From Acidobacteriota bacterium (lineage in GTDB: Bacteria; Acidobacteriota; Terriglobia; Terriglobales; Acidobacteriaceae), in assembly GCA_021792135.1 (NCBI GenBank), contig JAJYVF010000006.1, forward strand, positions 62,001 through 126,000: 64,000 nt of DNA, given 5' to 3'. Positions 9,399 through 17,517 of this stretch are shown here, piece by piece. The stretch's first letter is position 1, and each line of letters starts with the position of its first letter. The position numbers and the translations under genes were made by a program. The notes below the pieces were generated by a model, which saw nothing but the letters and a program-made list of their open reading frames with translations, did no database searches and was not told the origin of the DNA.

Positions 9399-9600
9399 CC
9401 ATCCCCGACCGAGGCACACGTTCCCCTGGTTCAATCCGGTCGTGGGCGAGATCTGCGAAATGCTCTGCCAGGACGACTCGCCCTGCCTCTTCGACTCATC
9501 GAAATTCACCGCCTTCAGCTTCGCCGGAACTCCGTATGACGAAGAAATTCGGGTCACCGCAGCCTCGTATCGAAGCGCCGCGCCTCCGGCAAAACAATAG
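9376..9600 (+). pseudogene. Possible C-terminal remnant of an unidentified gene
   Basis: After the mutase-domain gene, one plus-strand frame reads from a stop at 9373 to a TAG at 9598 with protein-like composition (WFNPVVGEICEML, then SSKFTAFSFAGTPYDEE and IRVTAASYRSAAPPAKQ), but it has no plausible start codon or ribosome binding site. It looks like the tail of a longer gene whose 5' part was lost. I do not recognise the family. The opposite strand is also open here, so the coding assignment is uncertain. Confidence 0.3.
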
Positions 9601-9699
9601 GCGCGCTCTTCACCCTTGAGCGTGGCCATTTCGTCTCCAGCGCTCAGCGATTGTTCACGATAACGGCAAATATCCCGAGGGGAACAAGCGCTGAATTTC

Positions 9700-9790
9700 A
9701 GCAGCCCGTGGCAGAAGTCGTGTTTTGAAAGGGCACGACCCTGGTCGCGCCATAAAGGCCACAAAATCCCCTGAGGGACGTATCTTACGA
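9700..9790. repeat. REP-like palindromic intergenic element
   Basis: Intergenic sequence in which GGCACGACC-CT-GGTCGCGCC (about 9732-9751) can form an imperfect hairpin preceded by TTTTGAAAGG. It resembles the GGGGCACGGCTTCAGCCGTGCC palindrome at 16.67 kb. The rest of 9601-9894 shows no gene. Confidence 0.45.
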
Positions 9791-9894
9791 GCTTTCGACG
9801 TCTGCCACAGGCCCTTAATTTAGGGCCGCGTATCGCTGTGCCGACGGGATCGAACAGCCGAGCAGCGCCCGTTACGCCGGCCTCGGCTCCTGCT

Positions 9895-10323
9895 TCACCC
9901 CCGCCGCCGCCACCCCGCCGCCATCCGCTCCTTCAGAATGCAGTGGTCCATCACCACCTTGATCCCCGCCGCCTCGGCCCATTCCGCCGCTTCCTCGTGC
10001 ACCACACCCTCCTGCAGCCACAGGTAGGGAATTTTCAGCCGGATCACATCCTTCACGACCTCCGGCACATACTCCGGCGCGCGAAAGACATTTACCAGGT
10101 CGATCTTGCCCCCGACGGCCGCGTACGCCTCATCCAGCGTCGGATAAGCCTTCTCCCCCAGCGCGCTATCGATCAGCGGATTCACCGGCAGAATCCGGTA
10201 TCCCTGGCTCTGCATAAACCGGGAAACCCCGTAACTTGCCCGCCCCTCCCGGTTCGTCAGCCCCACGACGGCAATCGTCTGCACGTTCTCCAGAATCTCG
10301 TGGATTGTCGCAGCTTCGTTCAT
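9895..10323 (-). CDS. CoA-binding domain protein (YccU-like)
   Basis: A 142-residue single-domain protein with a Rossmann-type CoA-binding fold. The N-terminal strand TIAVVGLTNREGRASYGVSR, the second strand YRILPVNPLI and the later FRAPEYVPEVVKDVI and YLWLQEGVVHEEAAEWAE are all typical of the YccU/CoA_binding_2 family. The biological role of the family is unclear. It lies 55 bp downstream of tpiA on the same strand and is probably co-transcribed with it. Confidence 0.85.
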   Translation of the reverse strand: MNEAATIHEILENVQTIAVVGLTNREGRASYGVSRFMQSQGYRILPVNPLIDSALGEKAYPTLDEAYAAVGGKIDLVNVFRAPEYVPEVVKDVIRLKIPYLWLQEGVVHEEAAEWAEAAGIKVVMDHCILKERMAAGWRRRG

Positions 10324-10378
10324 AGCTCGACCTTTGGATACGCCTTCCGCGGGGCCGCCCGGATTCCCTGCCTGCTTC

Positions 10379-11131
10379 TCAGTACTTCACAATCTTCCCA
10401 AACGACTGCGGATCGAGGCTCGCTCCGCCCACCAGCGCTCCATCGATCTCCGTCTCGCTCATCAGCGCCGAGGCATTCTCCGGCTTCACGCTGCCTCCGT
10501 ACAGAATCCGCAGATTCTCCGCCACGCCCCCGCCCAGCAGCTTCTTCACTTCGCCGCGAATCACCTCATGCGCCTCGGAAGCAATCTGCGGCGTCGCCGT
10601 CTTGCCCGTCCCGATGGCCCAAACCGGCTCATAGGCAATCACAATGGGAGCCGCCTCCGCCGCCCCGATCCCCGCCAGCACGCCGCGGGTCTGCCGCAGC
10701 AGCACTTCCTCCGTCCTGCCCGACTCGCGTTCGGCCAGCACTTCGCCCACGCAGACAATCGGCACCAGTCCCTGCTGGAGCGCGGTCTTCAGCTTCTTGT
10801 TGATGATCTCGTCCGTCTCGCCGAAGTACTGCCGCCGCTCGGAGTGCCCCAGGATCACATGCGTCGCGCCAATCGCCTTCAGCATCAGCGGCGAAGTTTC
10901 CCCCGTATAGGCGCCTTCCTCGGCAAAGTGCATATTCTGCGCCCCCACCGCCACGCCGGAGCCCGTGACCGCCGCAATCACCACCGACAGCGAAATGAAC
11001 GAGGGACACAGCACCACCTCGTCGCGCTCGTGGTTGGTCACCAACGGCAGAAAATTCTTCACAAACTCCTGGGCCTGCGCCGGAGTCTTGTACATCTTCC
11101 AGTTAGCGGCAATCAGCGGTTTTCGCGGCAT
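10379..11131 (-). CDS. tpiA: Triosephosphate isomerase
   Basis: Glycolytic and gluconeogenic enzyme interconverting dihydroxyacetone phosphate and glyceraldehyde 3-phosphate in the cytoplasm. All signatures are present: AANWKMYK (catalytic Lys), GHSERR (catalytic His), AYEPVWAIGTGKTA (catalytic Glu and loop 6) and LYGGSVKPEN (phosphate binding). At 250 residues it has the usual length. The ATG at 11131 is chosen because GAGGAGGA lies 7-8 nt upstream and the family begins here; the frame runs further upstream only as non-homologous sequence. Divergent from the PP2C gene at 11287. Confidence 0.97.
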   Translation of the reverse strand: MPRKPLIAANWKMYKTPAQAQEFVKNFLPLVTNHERDEVVLCPSFISLSVVIAAVTGSGVAVGAQNMHFAEEGAYTGETSPLMLKAIGATHVILGHSERRQYFGETDEIINKKLKTALQQGLVPIVCVGEVLAERESGRTEEVLLRQTRGVLAGIGAAEAAPIVIAYEPVWAIGTGKTATPQIASEAHEVIRGEVKKLLGGGVAENLRILYGGSVKPENASALMSETEIDGALVGGASLDPQSFGKIVKY

Positions 11132-11286
11132 CGTCAGCAGTCCTCCTCGACCGATTGTAGAGGATGCCTCCCGCCGGGCCCCGTGAGCGCCGATACAACG
11201 CAAGCCGGCTCCAGCGAATCCTACCGGGACTCTGCGCCGGATCACGCCTCTCGTGTATCGTGTTTCTGGCTTAATTTCCCAGGCCG

Positions 11287-12024
11287 ATGACGACGAACAA
11301 CCCATGGCTGCCCCAGGCCGCCGCGTTCACCAGCACCGGGCGCGTCCGTCACCACAATGAGGACGCCTTCGGCTGCCGCCCGGAGCGCGGCATCTTCGTG
11401 GTCTGCGACGGCATGGGCGGCGCTGCCGGAGGCGAAATCGCCAGCCGTCTGGCCGTGGACACGGTCCTCGCCCGCGTCTCGGGGCAGCACACGCCGGATT
11501 CCGGCCGCGAGCTCCTCCATAGAGCCATCGCCGAAGCGAACCGCACGGTGCTCGAACACGCCGAAAACGAGGCCGGCCTCTACGGCATGGGCACCACCCT
11601 GGTCGCCCTGCTTCTGCATCCCGATCTGGCCCTCATTGCCCACGCGGGCGACAGCCGCTGTTATCTCTTCCGCGAGCGCCGCCTCTCCCGGTGTACCCAC
11701 GACCATTCGCTGGTCGACGAGCAGATCCGCCTCGGCACCATCACCCGCGAAGAAGCCGAGCGCTCGCCCTTCCGCAGCGTCATCACCCGCGCCATCGGAA
11801 CGCAGCAATCCGTCTCCGAAGAGATCCGCGAGTTGCCCATCCAGTCCGGGGACCGTTTCCTGCTCTGCACCGACGGCCTCACGCGCGAAATCAGCGAAGA
11901 GCGCATCGCCCAGCTCCTCGAAGCCGAGCCTGACCTCGAACGCGCCGCCCACCGCCTCGTCGAAGCCGCAACCGAAGCCGGTGGCCGCGACAACATCACC
12001 TGTCTCCTGGTCCAGACCCCATGA
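11287..12024 (+). CDS. PP2C-family Ser/Thr protein phosphatase (Stp/PrpC type)
   Basis: Soluble cytoplasmic metal-dependent phosphatase, usual antagonist of Hanks-type Ser/Thr kinases. Motifs in order: RHHNEDAF, VCDGMGGAAGGEIAS, HAGDSRCYLF, DHSLVDEQ, CTDGLTREI and GGRDNITCLL, supplying the expected metal-binding aspartates. At 245 residues it is a minimal catalytic domain. Its stop overlaps the start of hbd by four bases (ATGA), implying translational coupling. No kinase gene is seen in the window, so the substrates are unknown. Confidence 0.93.
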   Translation: MTTNNPWLPQAAAFTSTGRVRHHNEDAFGCRPERGIFVVCDGMGGAAGGEIASRLAVDTVLARVSGQHTPDSGRELLHRAIAEANRTVLEHAENEAGLYGMGTTLVALLLHPDLALIAHAGDSRCYLFRERRLSRCTHDHSLVDEQIRLGTITREEAERSPFRSVITRAIGTQQSVSEEIRELPIQSGDRFLLCTDGLTREISEERIAQLLEAEPDLERAAHRLVEAATEAGGRDNITCLLVQTP

Positions 12025-12878
12025 CCGAAATCCACACTATCGGCGTCATCGGCGCCGGCACCATGGGCAACGGCGTCGCCCACGTCTTCGCCCGCAGCGG
12101 ATTCCCCGTCGTCCTCTGCGACATCGAGCAACCCTTCCTCGACCGGGGCCTCGACACCATCCGCAAAAACCTGGCCCGCGAAGCCGAGAAAAAGAAGATC
12201 ACCCCCGCCGAAGCCGACGCCGCCCTCGCCCGCGTCCAGCCCACCCTGCACCGCCACGCCCTCGCCGGCTGCGGATTCATCGTCGAAGCCGCCACCGAGC
12301 GCTTCGAGATCAAAAAGGAAATCTTTCAGGAACTCGACTCCATCGTCGGCCCCGAAGTCATCCTCGCCACCAACACCTCATCGATCTCCATCACCCGCCT
12401 CGCCGCCCAGACCGGCCGTCCCGACCGCGTCATCGGCATGCACTTCTTCAACCCCGTCCCGGTCATGAAGCTGGTCGAGATCATCCGCGGCCTTGCCACC
12501 TCCCAGCCCACCTTCGACACGGTTAAATCCCTGGCTGACAAGCTGGGCAAAACCCCCGTCGAGGTCAACGACGCCCCCGGCTTTGTCTCCAACCGCGTCT
12601 TGATGCCCCTGCTCAACGAGGCCATGTACGCCGTCATGGAAGGCGTCGCCACCGCCGAAGCGGTCGATGAAGTCTTCAGGCTGGGCATGGCCCACCCCAT
12701 GGGACCGCTCACCCTTGCGGATTTCATCGGCCTCGACGTCTGCCTCGACATCATGCGGGTCCTCCACGAAGGCCTCGGCGACCCCAAATACCGCCCCTGC
12801 CCCCTGCTCATCCGCATGGTCGATGCCGGCTGGCTGGGCCGCAAATCCGGCCGCGGCTTCTACACCTACGGCCCGTAG
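12021..12878 (+). CDS. hbd: 3-hydroxybutyryl-CoA dehydrogenase
   Basis: NAD(P)-dependent oxidation of 3-hydroxyacyl-CoA (or reduction of acetoacetyl-CoA) in fatty-acid or butanoate metabolism. The N-terminal dinucleotide motif GAGTMGNGVAHVFA, then NTSSISIT, the catalytic-region GMHFFNPVPVMKLVEI and NDAPGFVSNRVL, and the C-terminal GRKSGRGFYTY match the single-function family in both order and length (285 aa). It starts inside the stop of the PP2C gene. The last 33 bp, coding GRGFYTYGP and just beyond, recur exactly at 17018-17050. Confidence 0.95.
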   Translation: MTEIHTIGVIGAGTMGNGVAHVFARSGFPVVLCDIEQPFLDRGLDTIRKNLAREAEKKKITPAEADAALARVQPTLHRHALAGCGFIVEAATERFEIKKEIFQELDSIVGPEVILATNTSSISITRLAAQTGRPDRVIGMHFFNPVPVMKLVEIIRGLATSQPTFDTVKSLADKLGKTPVEVNDAPGFVSNRVLMPLLNEAMYAVMEGVATAEAVDEVFRLGMAHPMGPLTLADFIGLDVCLDIMRVLHEGLGDPKYRPCPLLIRMVDAGWLGRKSGRGFYTYGP

Positions 12879-12922
12879 AGGCGCCCGCGCAGCCCCCCGC
12901 GGCTTTTGCTTGCAGAGAAAAG

Positions 12923-12948
12923 GCCCGGCGGAGATGCCTCCGCCGGGC
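12923..12948. terminator. Perfect 11-bp hairpin, shared terminator of hbd and the TonB receptor
   Basis: GCCCGGCGGAG (12923-12933) and CTCCGCCGGGC (12938-12948) form a perfect stem with the loop ATGC, lying between the convergent stops of hbd (12878) and the receptor gene (12971). Read leftward it is followed by CTTTTCTC, a modest U-rich tract, so it best serves the minus-strand gene. Confidence 0.75.
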
Positions 12949-12970
12949 AGCAAAGTGCATGAAGCCCCGG

Positions 12971-15595
12971 TTACAGTCCGACTTTCAGGGAGAGAATGTA
13001 CTCCCGCGGCGCGCCCGGATCGACCAGTTCGTATCCGCCGAAGCTGGTGCCGAAATATCCGCCGCTGGTCAGGTACGCCGTGGGGTTGTACCTGCGGTTG
13101 AAGAGGTTCTCGACCCCCAGGGAAAGCTGCAGCGGCCGGTCCGCGAGTTTGCCGGGAAGCAGCCCGTTGATGCTCCCGTCAGTGTTGAAGTTCACAACTC
13201 CGTACCCCGGCGTGGTCTGCTGGGTCGGCGCGCTGTCCACATTGCTGAACAGATAGCGCGTGCCCACATACTGCCACCACAGACCGGGCGTCAGATCGAA
13301 GCGGTGGCTGCCGCCCGAATACTCGCTGGTGAGACCGAGGTTGGTGGAATACTTCGGGTTGTTCGAGATTGGATATTTGCCAAAATTCAGCGAACTTCCG
13401 CTCGGGATATACGACAGGAAGTAGTTATGCTGAACAATTGCATTGCCGTGGATCTGGAAGTAATGCGCCGGTGAGTTGTCGAAGTTAATGGAAACCCCGT
13501 TGTTCACGCTCGATGCCAGTGCGACGGAAGCAGGCAGGCTGAGCTGTGCCACCTGGGTGACAACGTTGACGTGACTCAATTCGTCGTGGAAATAGGTGGC
13601 ATCCACGGCGCACTCCCCCATCTGCCGTAGCGGGCATTTGGTGACCAGGAATCCAGCTTCCACGTTCTGGCTCTCCACTGCCTTCAGTTTTGAGATGTCC
13701 ACGCCGTTCGTCGGCCGGTTCGCGCCGAAGGCCGAGTCGGTCGGGTTCTGATAGGTGATGGCGTAATTGCCGTGCAGCGTCAGCCAGTCGTTGGTGACGT
13801 ACTGCGCGCCCACCGACGGCGCGAACTTCAGAAAGTTCTTGTGCGTGTCCGGAGCCTGCTGGTTGTCGTTGGCGGGATTGCCGCCGGGGAAGTCGACCAG
13901 GCCGGTGTTGAAATAGCTGGTGCGGAAAAGCTGCTCCGCGCCACCCGGCGTGATCAGCAGCCGCCTGTGGAAGAGATCGAAGCGATCCTGCACGTACAGA
14001 AATCCGTAGTCGTTGTAGAGGTGGTCGGCATTAAAGAAAGCCGGAGCCGTCTTGCTGGTGCCGAGGGCAGGATTGAACAGGGCCACCGGATTTTGATAAC
14101 CGCCATGTATCCAGTAGCCGCCGATCGTAACCGCGTTATGCGGAGCGGCCATCGCAACCGAACTGCTGTTGCCGATGGTGTTCGAGGTGGGATCGTACCA
14201 CTCATGACCCACCGGGTAGTTGGGTCCATAGAAATTGACGACGCGGTTATGCAGGCGATATCCGTGCCGATACCACGACTGCGAGCTGAACACTACCCGC
14301 GGCGAGAGCGACAGCGACAGCTTTCCATAGAGGATGTCGCTCTGAGTCCGGATCTGCTTGTTCCACACATTCTCTGCCAGCGAGGAATAGAACCCGCTCG
14401 TCGCCTGGCTGTAGTACTGCACATTCGCCGGGATCGCCGTGCTCGGCTGGGCGTCGGTTCCGTAGAGTCCGGTGGTTGTCACCGCGTCTCCGTAGTCGCC
14501 GTTGGAGGCGGGTGTGATCGGCACGAGGGGAAGGAAGTTGGGACGGTACTCGGTGTTGCGGCTGTGGTAGTAGGCAATGCTGACCGAGCCGTTCGAGAAC
14601 TGCCGGAGCACTTTCGTATGTACCGCGTACCCCGAGGAAGGCGCGCTGAATCCCGGGATTCCGGTAGTTCCAACCCGGAAGGTGTCGTTGGCGGCATAGC
14701 CGAAGGCCAGCAGTCCCGACCAGCCTTTGCGCATACCGGTATTCACAATCAGGTGAGAGATGGAGGTGTTGTAACTCCCGTAGTCTGTTCCCACTTCGAA
14801 ACCGGCGCCCGGCGTCGTTTTGGGCTGAATGGGAATGTAGTTCACCGTGCCGCCCAGGCTGTCGAACCAGCGATTGGACGGAGCCCCCGGGCCATAATCC
14901 ACGTTGATGTTGGAGATCATGTCCGTGATGGGAATCTGTGTGGTCTGCCACTGACCGTTGTTGGAGATCATGTTGTTCATCGGAATGCCGTCGAAGAGAA
15001 ACGCAATCCCATTTCTCAGAACGTCGCCGTTCACGCTGCTCCAGCCGCCCTTGACGCCGCGCAGCACCACTTCACTGCGCGCCGTCGCGGCCACGCCGCC
15101 GTAGCCGTAGACGAAGACGCCTGGCGCGGCGGTCAGCGCCTGCGCCGCGCTGCCAAAGGGTCCGGCGACGCCTTCTATCTCCTTCTGCGAGATATTGGCT
15201 TCGGTTACCGCGGTATACGGCGAGCCGCCTGCCGTCACGGTCACAGACTGCGATACCGAGGAAACCCCCAGAACGACCGACATCTGCGCCATCGGCGTGC
15301 TCGACACCGTTACGGTCGTTGCGTACCGGCTGAATCCGCTCTTCATCACCCGCAGCGAATAGCTGCCGGCGCTCAGGCCGGAGAAGGAGAAGGCTCCATC
15401 CGCAGCGGTCACCATCGTCTTGCTGCCGGCGCCCGGCGCTGTGCCGGTCAGCATAACCTGCGCGCCTGAAACCACATTGCCCGCCGAGTCGTGCACCACT
15501 CCGCTCAGCGTGCCCGGCGGCTGAGCCCACACATTCCGGACTGCCGTCACTGCACACATAACGATCAGGAAAAGAAACAGACAGTACTTTCCCAC
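12971..15595 (-). CDS. TonB-dependent outer-membrane receptor with N-terminal carboxypeptidase-regulatory-like domain
   Basis: Outer-membrane active transporter for an unknown ligand. The GTG at 15595 has AGGAGG 7 nt upstream and starts a signal peptide (GKYCLFLFLIVMCAVTAV, cleavage near VWAQ). Residues about 25-115 are a CarboxypepD_reg-like beta-sandwich (GVVHDSAGNVVSGAQVML; ADGAFSFSGLSAGSYSLRV). A plug domain follows (EVVLRGVKGG; AFLFDGIPMNN; GGTVNYIP) and then the beta-barrel, ending LGVENLFNRRYNPTAY ... EYILSLKVGL. At 874 residues it is shorter than the large acidobacterial Oar-like receptors. It is monocistronic by position; no SusD-like partner is adjacent. Confidence 0.92.
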   Translation of the reverse strand: MGKYCLFLFLIVMCAVTAVRNVWAQPPGTLSGVVHDSAGNVVSGAQVMLTGTAPGAGSKTMVTAADGAFSFSGLSAGSYSLRVMKSGFSRYATTVTVSSTPMAQMSVVLGVSSVSQSVTVTAGGSPYTAVTEANISQKEIEGVAGPFGSAAQALTAAPGVFVYGYGGVAATARSEVVLRGVKGGWSSVNGDVLRNGIAFLFDGIPMNNMISNNGQWQTTQIPITDMISNINVDYGPGAPSNRWFDSLGGTVNYIPIQPKTTPGAGFEVGTDYGSYNTSISHLIVNTGMRKGWSGLLAFGYAANDTFRVGTTGIPGFSAPSSGYAVHTKVLRQFSNGSVSIAYYHSRNTEYRPNFLPLVPITPASNGDYGDAVTTTGLYGTDAQPSTAIPANVQYYSQATSGFYSSLAENVWNKQIRTQSDILYGKLSLSLSPRVVFSSQSWYRHGYRLHNRVVNFYGPNYPVGHEWYDPTSNTIGNSSSVAMAAPHNAVTIGGYWIHGGYQNPVALFNPALGTSKTAPAFFNADHLYNDYGFLYVQDRFDLFHRRLLITPGGAEQLFRTSYFNTGLVDFPGGNPANDNQQAPDTHKNFLKFAPSVGAQYVTNDWLTLHGNYAITYQNPTDSAFGANRPTNGVDISKLKAVESQNVEAGFLVTKCPLRQMGECAVDATYFHDELSHVNVVTQVAQLSLPASVALASSVNNGVSINFDNSPAHYFQIHGNAIVQHNYFLSYIPSGSSLNFGKYPISNNPKYSTNLGLTSEYSGGSHRFDLTPGLWWQYVGTRYLFSNVDSAPTQQTTPGYGVVNFNTDGSINGLLPGKLADRPLQLSLGVENLFNRRYNPTAYLTSGGYFGTSFGGYELVDPGAPREYILSLKVGL

Positions 15596-16089
15596 CTACA
15601 GCCTCCTGGTTTTTCTCTTCGAAAATGAATGATTGAGTCGGAACCCGGGCCCAGATGGAGGAGCGCTCATCCGCCCGGTTTCCCTCGTGGGCAGCAGCCG
15701 GGCTCTCCAGGAACTGTATGGGCGGAGGGATGAATGGCCATTGAATGGCTAATGAAGGAACAGTGAATAGAAAGGAGATGAACGATACTTCATTGACCAA
15801 TAACTTGGAAGTCACGATTCGAAAGGCCGCGCCGGCGTGGAGAGGCCAGCAGGGTCGCCTCTCGAACCTGAAGCATCGGCAACACCGACTGCAGCGGAAA
15901 AACTGTCAGGAGCGAGAGCTTCGCGCGAAAGTGACTGCGGAAGCAGCCCTGGAATGTACGCCGCGTGTACACCGACGGGCAGCTTCACCGGGCAGTAACG
16001 CTGGCACCGTGCATCGCAGCCATTATTCTCCGGCCACAATGCACAGGACCCGCCCCGGATGCGGGAGTGTCCGCAGAGCGAAAGGAAAA
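15596..16089. other. Upstream region of the TonB receptor, no supported gene
   Basis: About 490 bp without a convincing gene. Plus-strand frames here lack coding character. On the minus strand the region would form a long leader for the receptor and contains the hairpin at 15816-15868. I found no recognisable B12 box or other known riboswitch core. Confidence 0.4.
15816..15868 (-). ncRNA. Possible structured 5' leader hairpin upstream of the TonB receptor
   Basis: On the minus strand GGTTCGAGAGG (15868-15858) can pair with CCTTTCGAATC (15826-15816) in an 11-bp stem with two G-U pairs, enclosing about 31 nt that includes further CTGGCCTCTCC-type pairing. It lies about 220 nt before the receptor start. 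It could be a leader RNA or a coincidental inverted repeat. Confidence 0.3.
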
Positions 16090-16410
16090 ATGATGACGGA
16101 ACCCGACATAGTAGAGAAACCGTATGTGCTGAAGGCCGATGACGAAGTCGCCTGGACCGCGGGTTAGGGGAGCGGGCGTGGCATCTATCTCAGCCGAAAC
16201 CGCTTCCTCAGCTTCGATAGTGGCGAAGCGTTGACGCTCGATTGGGGGACCACCAAACTGAATACACCCGACGCCAGGAGCCCCATCATCCCGGTCATCG
16301 TCCTTAACCCCTCCCCGACTCCCCTGCGGACGGTCGTGTTCGGTGTTTTCCTGGGCAATCTGCTGATGGCGATCATTGTCGCCGTTGCGCTGGCGGTGAA
16401 CCGGCTCTGA
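16090..16410 (+). pseudogene. Small membrane-protein reading frame interrupted by an in-frame TAG
   Basis: From ATG 16090 (AAAGGA just upstream) the frame reads MMTEPDIVEKPYVLKADDE and continues to VAWTAG, meets TAG at 16165-16167, then continues in the same frame as GSGRGIYLSRNRFLSFDSGE and ends with a hydrophobic helix (VVFGVFLGNLLMAIIVAVAL) and a TGA at 16408-16410. Without the TAG it would be a protein of about 105 residues with one C-terminal membrane segment. The composition is protein-like on both sides of the TAG, so this is either a recent nonsense mutation, a sequencing error, or stop readthrough. I do not recognise the family. Confidence 0.5.
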
Positions 16411-16655
16411 CCTGCAGGCACACGAAGAGCCCCGGATCATTCCAGGGCTCCGCTGTGCTTCATCGGACGCCTCGGTGATCCAGGATGCCGCCGATCAGCC
16501 TGTCCCACCAGTCGCCGAGCTTCGCTAAGGTGGCCGCGGGCTTCCCCAGGGCAGGTGTTCCCCCCGGGGGGCAGGCTTCAGCAGCCGGCAGAAATCGCGC
16601 GGCTGGGCAAGCATCTTTGTCGCGTCACGGGTTCACAACTGGCGCAGGAGCGGCA

Positions 16656-17050
16656 TTTCTTTGAAGGGGCACGGCTTCAGCCGTGCCAAAAGGTCCCGGA
16701 GCCTGCCCGGTGCCCATCAACATCTGCCCGGTTTGGGCAGATGCGGGAGGAATTCAGGAGGTACCCGCCAGTGGTCCCGCACCAGCCATTCATCACGGCC
16801 GCCTTTGTAGCAATCTCGGTCGACCCAGCAGCAATGTCGGCCGAGACCCCCGGGCAAACTCGGCCAGGTTTGCATCAACCTCGGTCGACCCGCAACTGAC
16901 CTCTTATCAGTCAGGTAGCGCGGGCTCTCCAGGTCCACCCTCCCGCAACCTGCTGAGAACAAATCACCGGCCAGGAACAAACCCGGGAAGGAGGGGGTAC
17001 CGCCGGAAGTCCCCCCCGCCGCGGCTTCTACACCTACGGCCCGTAGAGGC
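16656..17050 (+). repeat. Composite repeat element, copy A
   Basis: The order is a REP-like palindrome GGCACGGCT-TC-AGCCGTGCC (16668-16687), a perfect 9-bp hairpin CATCTGCCC/GGGCAGATG (16721-16743), then four degenerate units of CAAxxTCGG(T/C)CGA beginning at 16811, 16832, 16855 and 16876 (period 21-23 bp). Next comes a block with CACCCTCCCGCAACCTGCTG and AACAAATCACCGGCC ending GGTACCGCCGGAAGTCCC, followed by the hbd-derived 33 bp. The same order and near-identical terminal block occur in copy B. Confidence 0.75.
17018..17050 (+). repeat. Exact 33-bp copy of the hbd 3' end
   Basis: Positions 17018-17050 are identical to 12850-12882, the segment coding the last residues of hbd (GRGFYTYGP), its stop codon and a few bases beyond. 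The copy is non-coding here and sits at the right edge of repeat copy A. The direction of copying is inferred: the sequence is functionally constrained in hbd. Confidence 0.85.
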
Positions 17051-17262
17051 CCCCGCCCGTCCCATAGCGCGAAACGCGCCCTCTCGCGGATTTCCCGAAA
17101 AATTGTCAAGAGCCCGCCCTTCGCACCAAAGTAACCGCCGCTGATTCCAAACCACTTCCCCGCCAAACCACCCAAAGAAATCTGGCAGACTAATTCGCCC
17201 GGCTTGGTATTCTGAGAATAGAGAGGAAAGAGAAAAGCCCACTGCAACCACCAAACCTTCGA

Positions 17263-17333
17263 GCTGTCATCCCGAAGCGAGCGTTTTGGGGCCCCATCGC
17301 AGATGGGGTAGGCGAGCGAGGGATCTGCCGTCA
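17263..17333. repeat. Dispersed intergenic repeat of the TGTCATCC...GGATCTGC type
   Basis: Starts CTGTCATCCCGAAGCGAGCG and ends GCGAGCGAGGGATCTGC, with a central perfect hairpin CCCCATC-GCA-GATGGGG (17292-17308). The layout and flanks resemble an intergenic repeat seen widely in bacterial genomes; a half-like relative is at 30881-30928. Confidence 0.6.
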
Positions 17334-17517
17334 TTTTCTGTTTCCCCGCCCCGAAACTTCCGAAAGCCGACGACCCACTACTAATTCGGGATGGGAAGTA
17401 TGGACTTTACGCAAGGGCTCAAACGCGATTCTTTCGGCTGTCGCGGAGGATTTTTTGGAGGCGCCGATTTTCTCTTCTCAATTCCGTAATTGATTGAGGC
17501 TCGGGAACGGAGAAATA

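Larger units (their letters stand above)
16411..17517. other. Gene-poor intergenic stretch rich in repeats
   Basis: About 1.1 kb with no gene I can support. It carries REP-like hairpins (16668-16743), an iteron-like array (16811-16890), a block related to 18.36-18.49 kb, a 33-bp copy of the hbd 3' end, and a second dispersed repeat at 17263-17333. Minus-strand frames spanning it are artefacts of the repeats. Confidence 0.6.

Noticed and set aside
9294-9764. Minus-strand 156-codon frame after the B12-domain gene
   Set aside because: It overlaps the end of a well-supported gene and crosses a REP-like element; no motif supports it.
15596-16089. Cobalamin riboswitch upstream of the TonB receptor
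   Set aside because: No B12-box sequence or the usual conserved core could be found on the minus strand.
15745-16089. Upstream extension of the amber-interrupted frame to ATG 15745
   Set aside because: The extra 115 codons are Arg/His-rich, lack protein-like character and overlap the possible receptor leader; a ribosome binding site is placed at 16090.
16165-16167. Pyrrolysine or other amber recoding
   Set aside because: No pyl genes or downstream structural element are visible, and the organism type makes a plain nonsense mutation more likely.
16811-16890. CRISPR array in the periodic repeats
   Set aside because: Units are short, degenerate and contiguous, without constant repeats separated by unique spacers, and no cas genes are present.
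16717-17334. Minus-strand frame of 205 codons across repeat copy A
   Set aside because: It is made almost entirely of repeat sequence, lacks a ribosome binding site and changes character at each repeat boundary.
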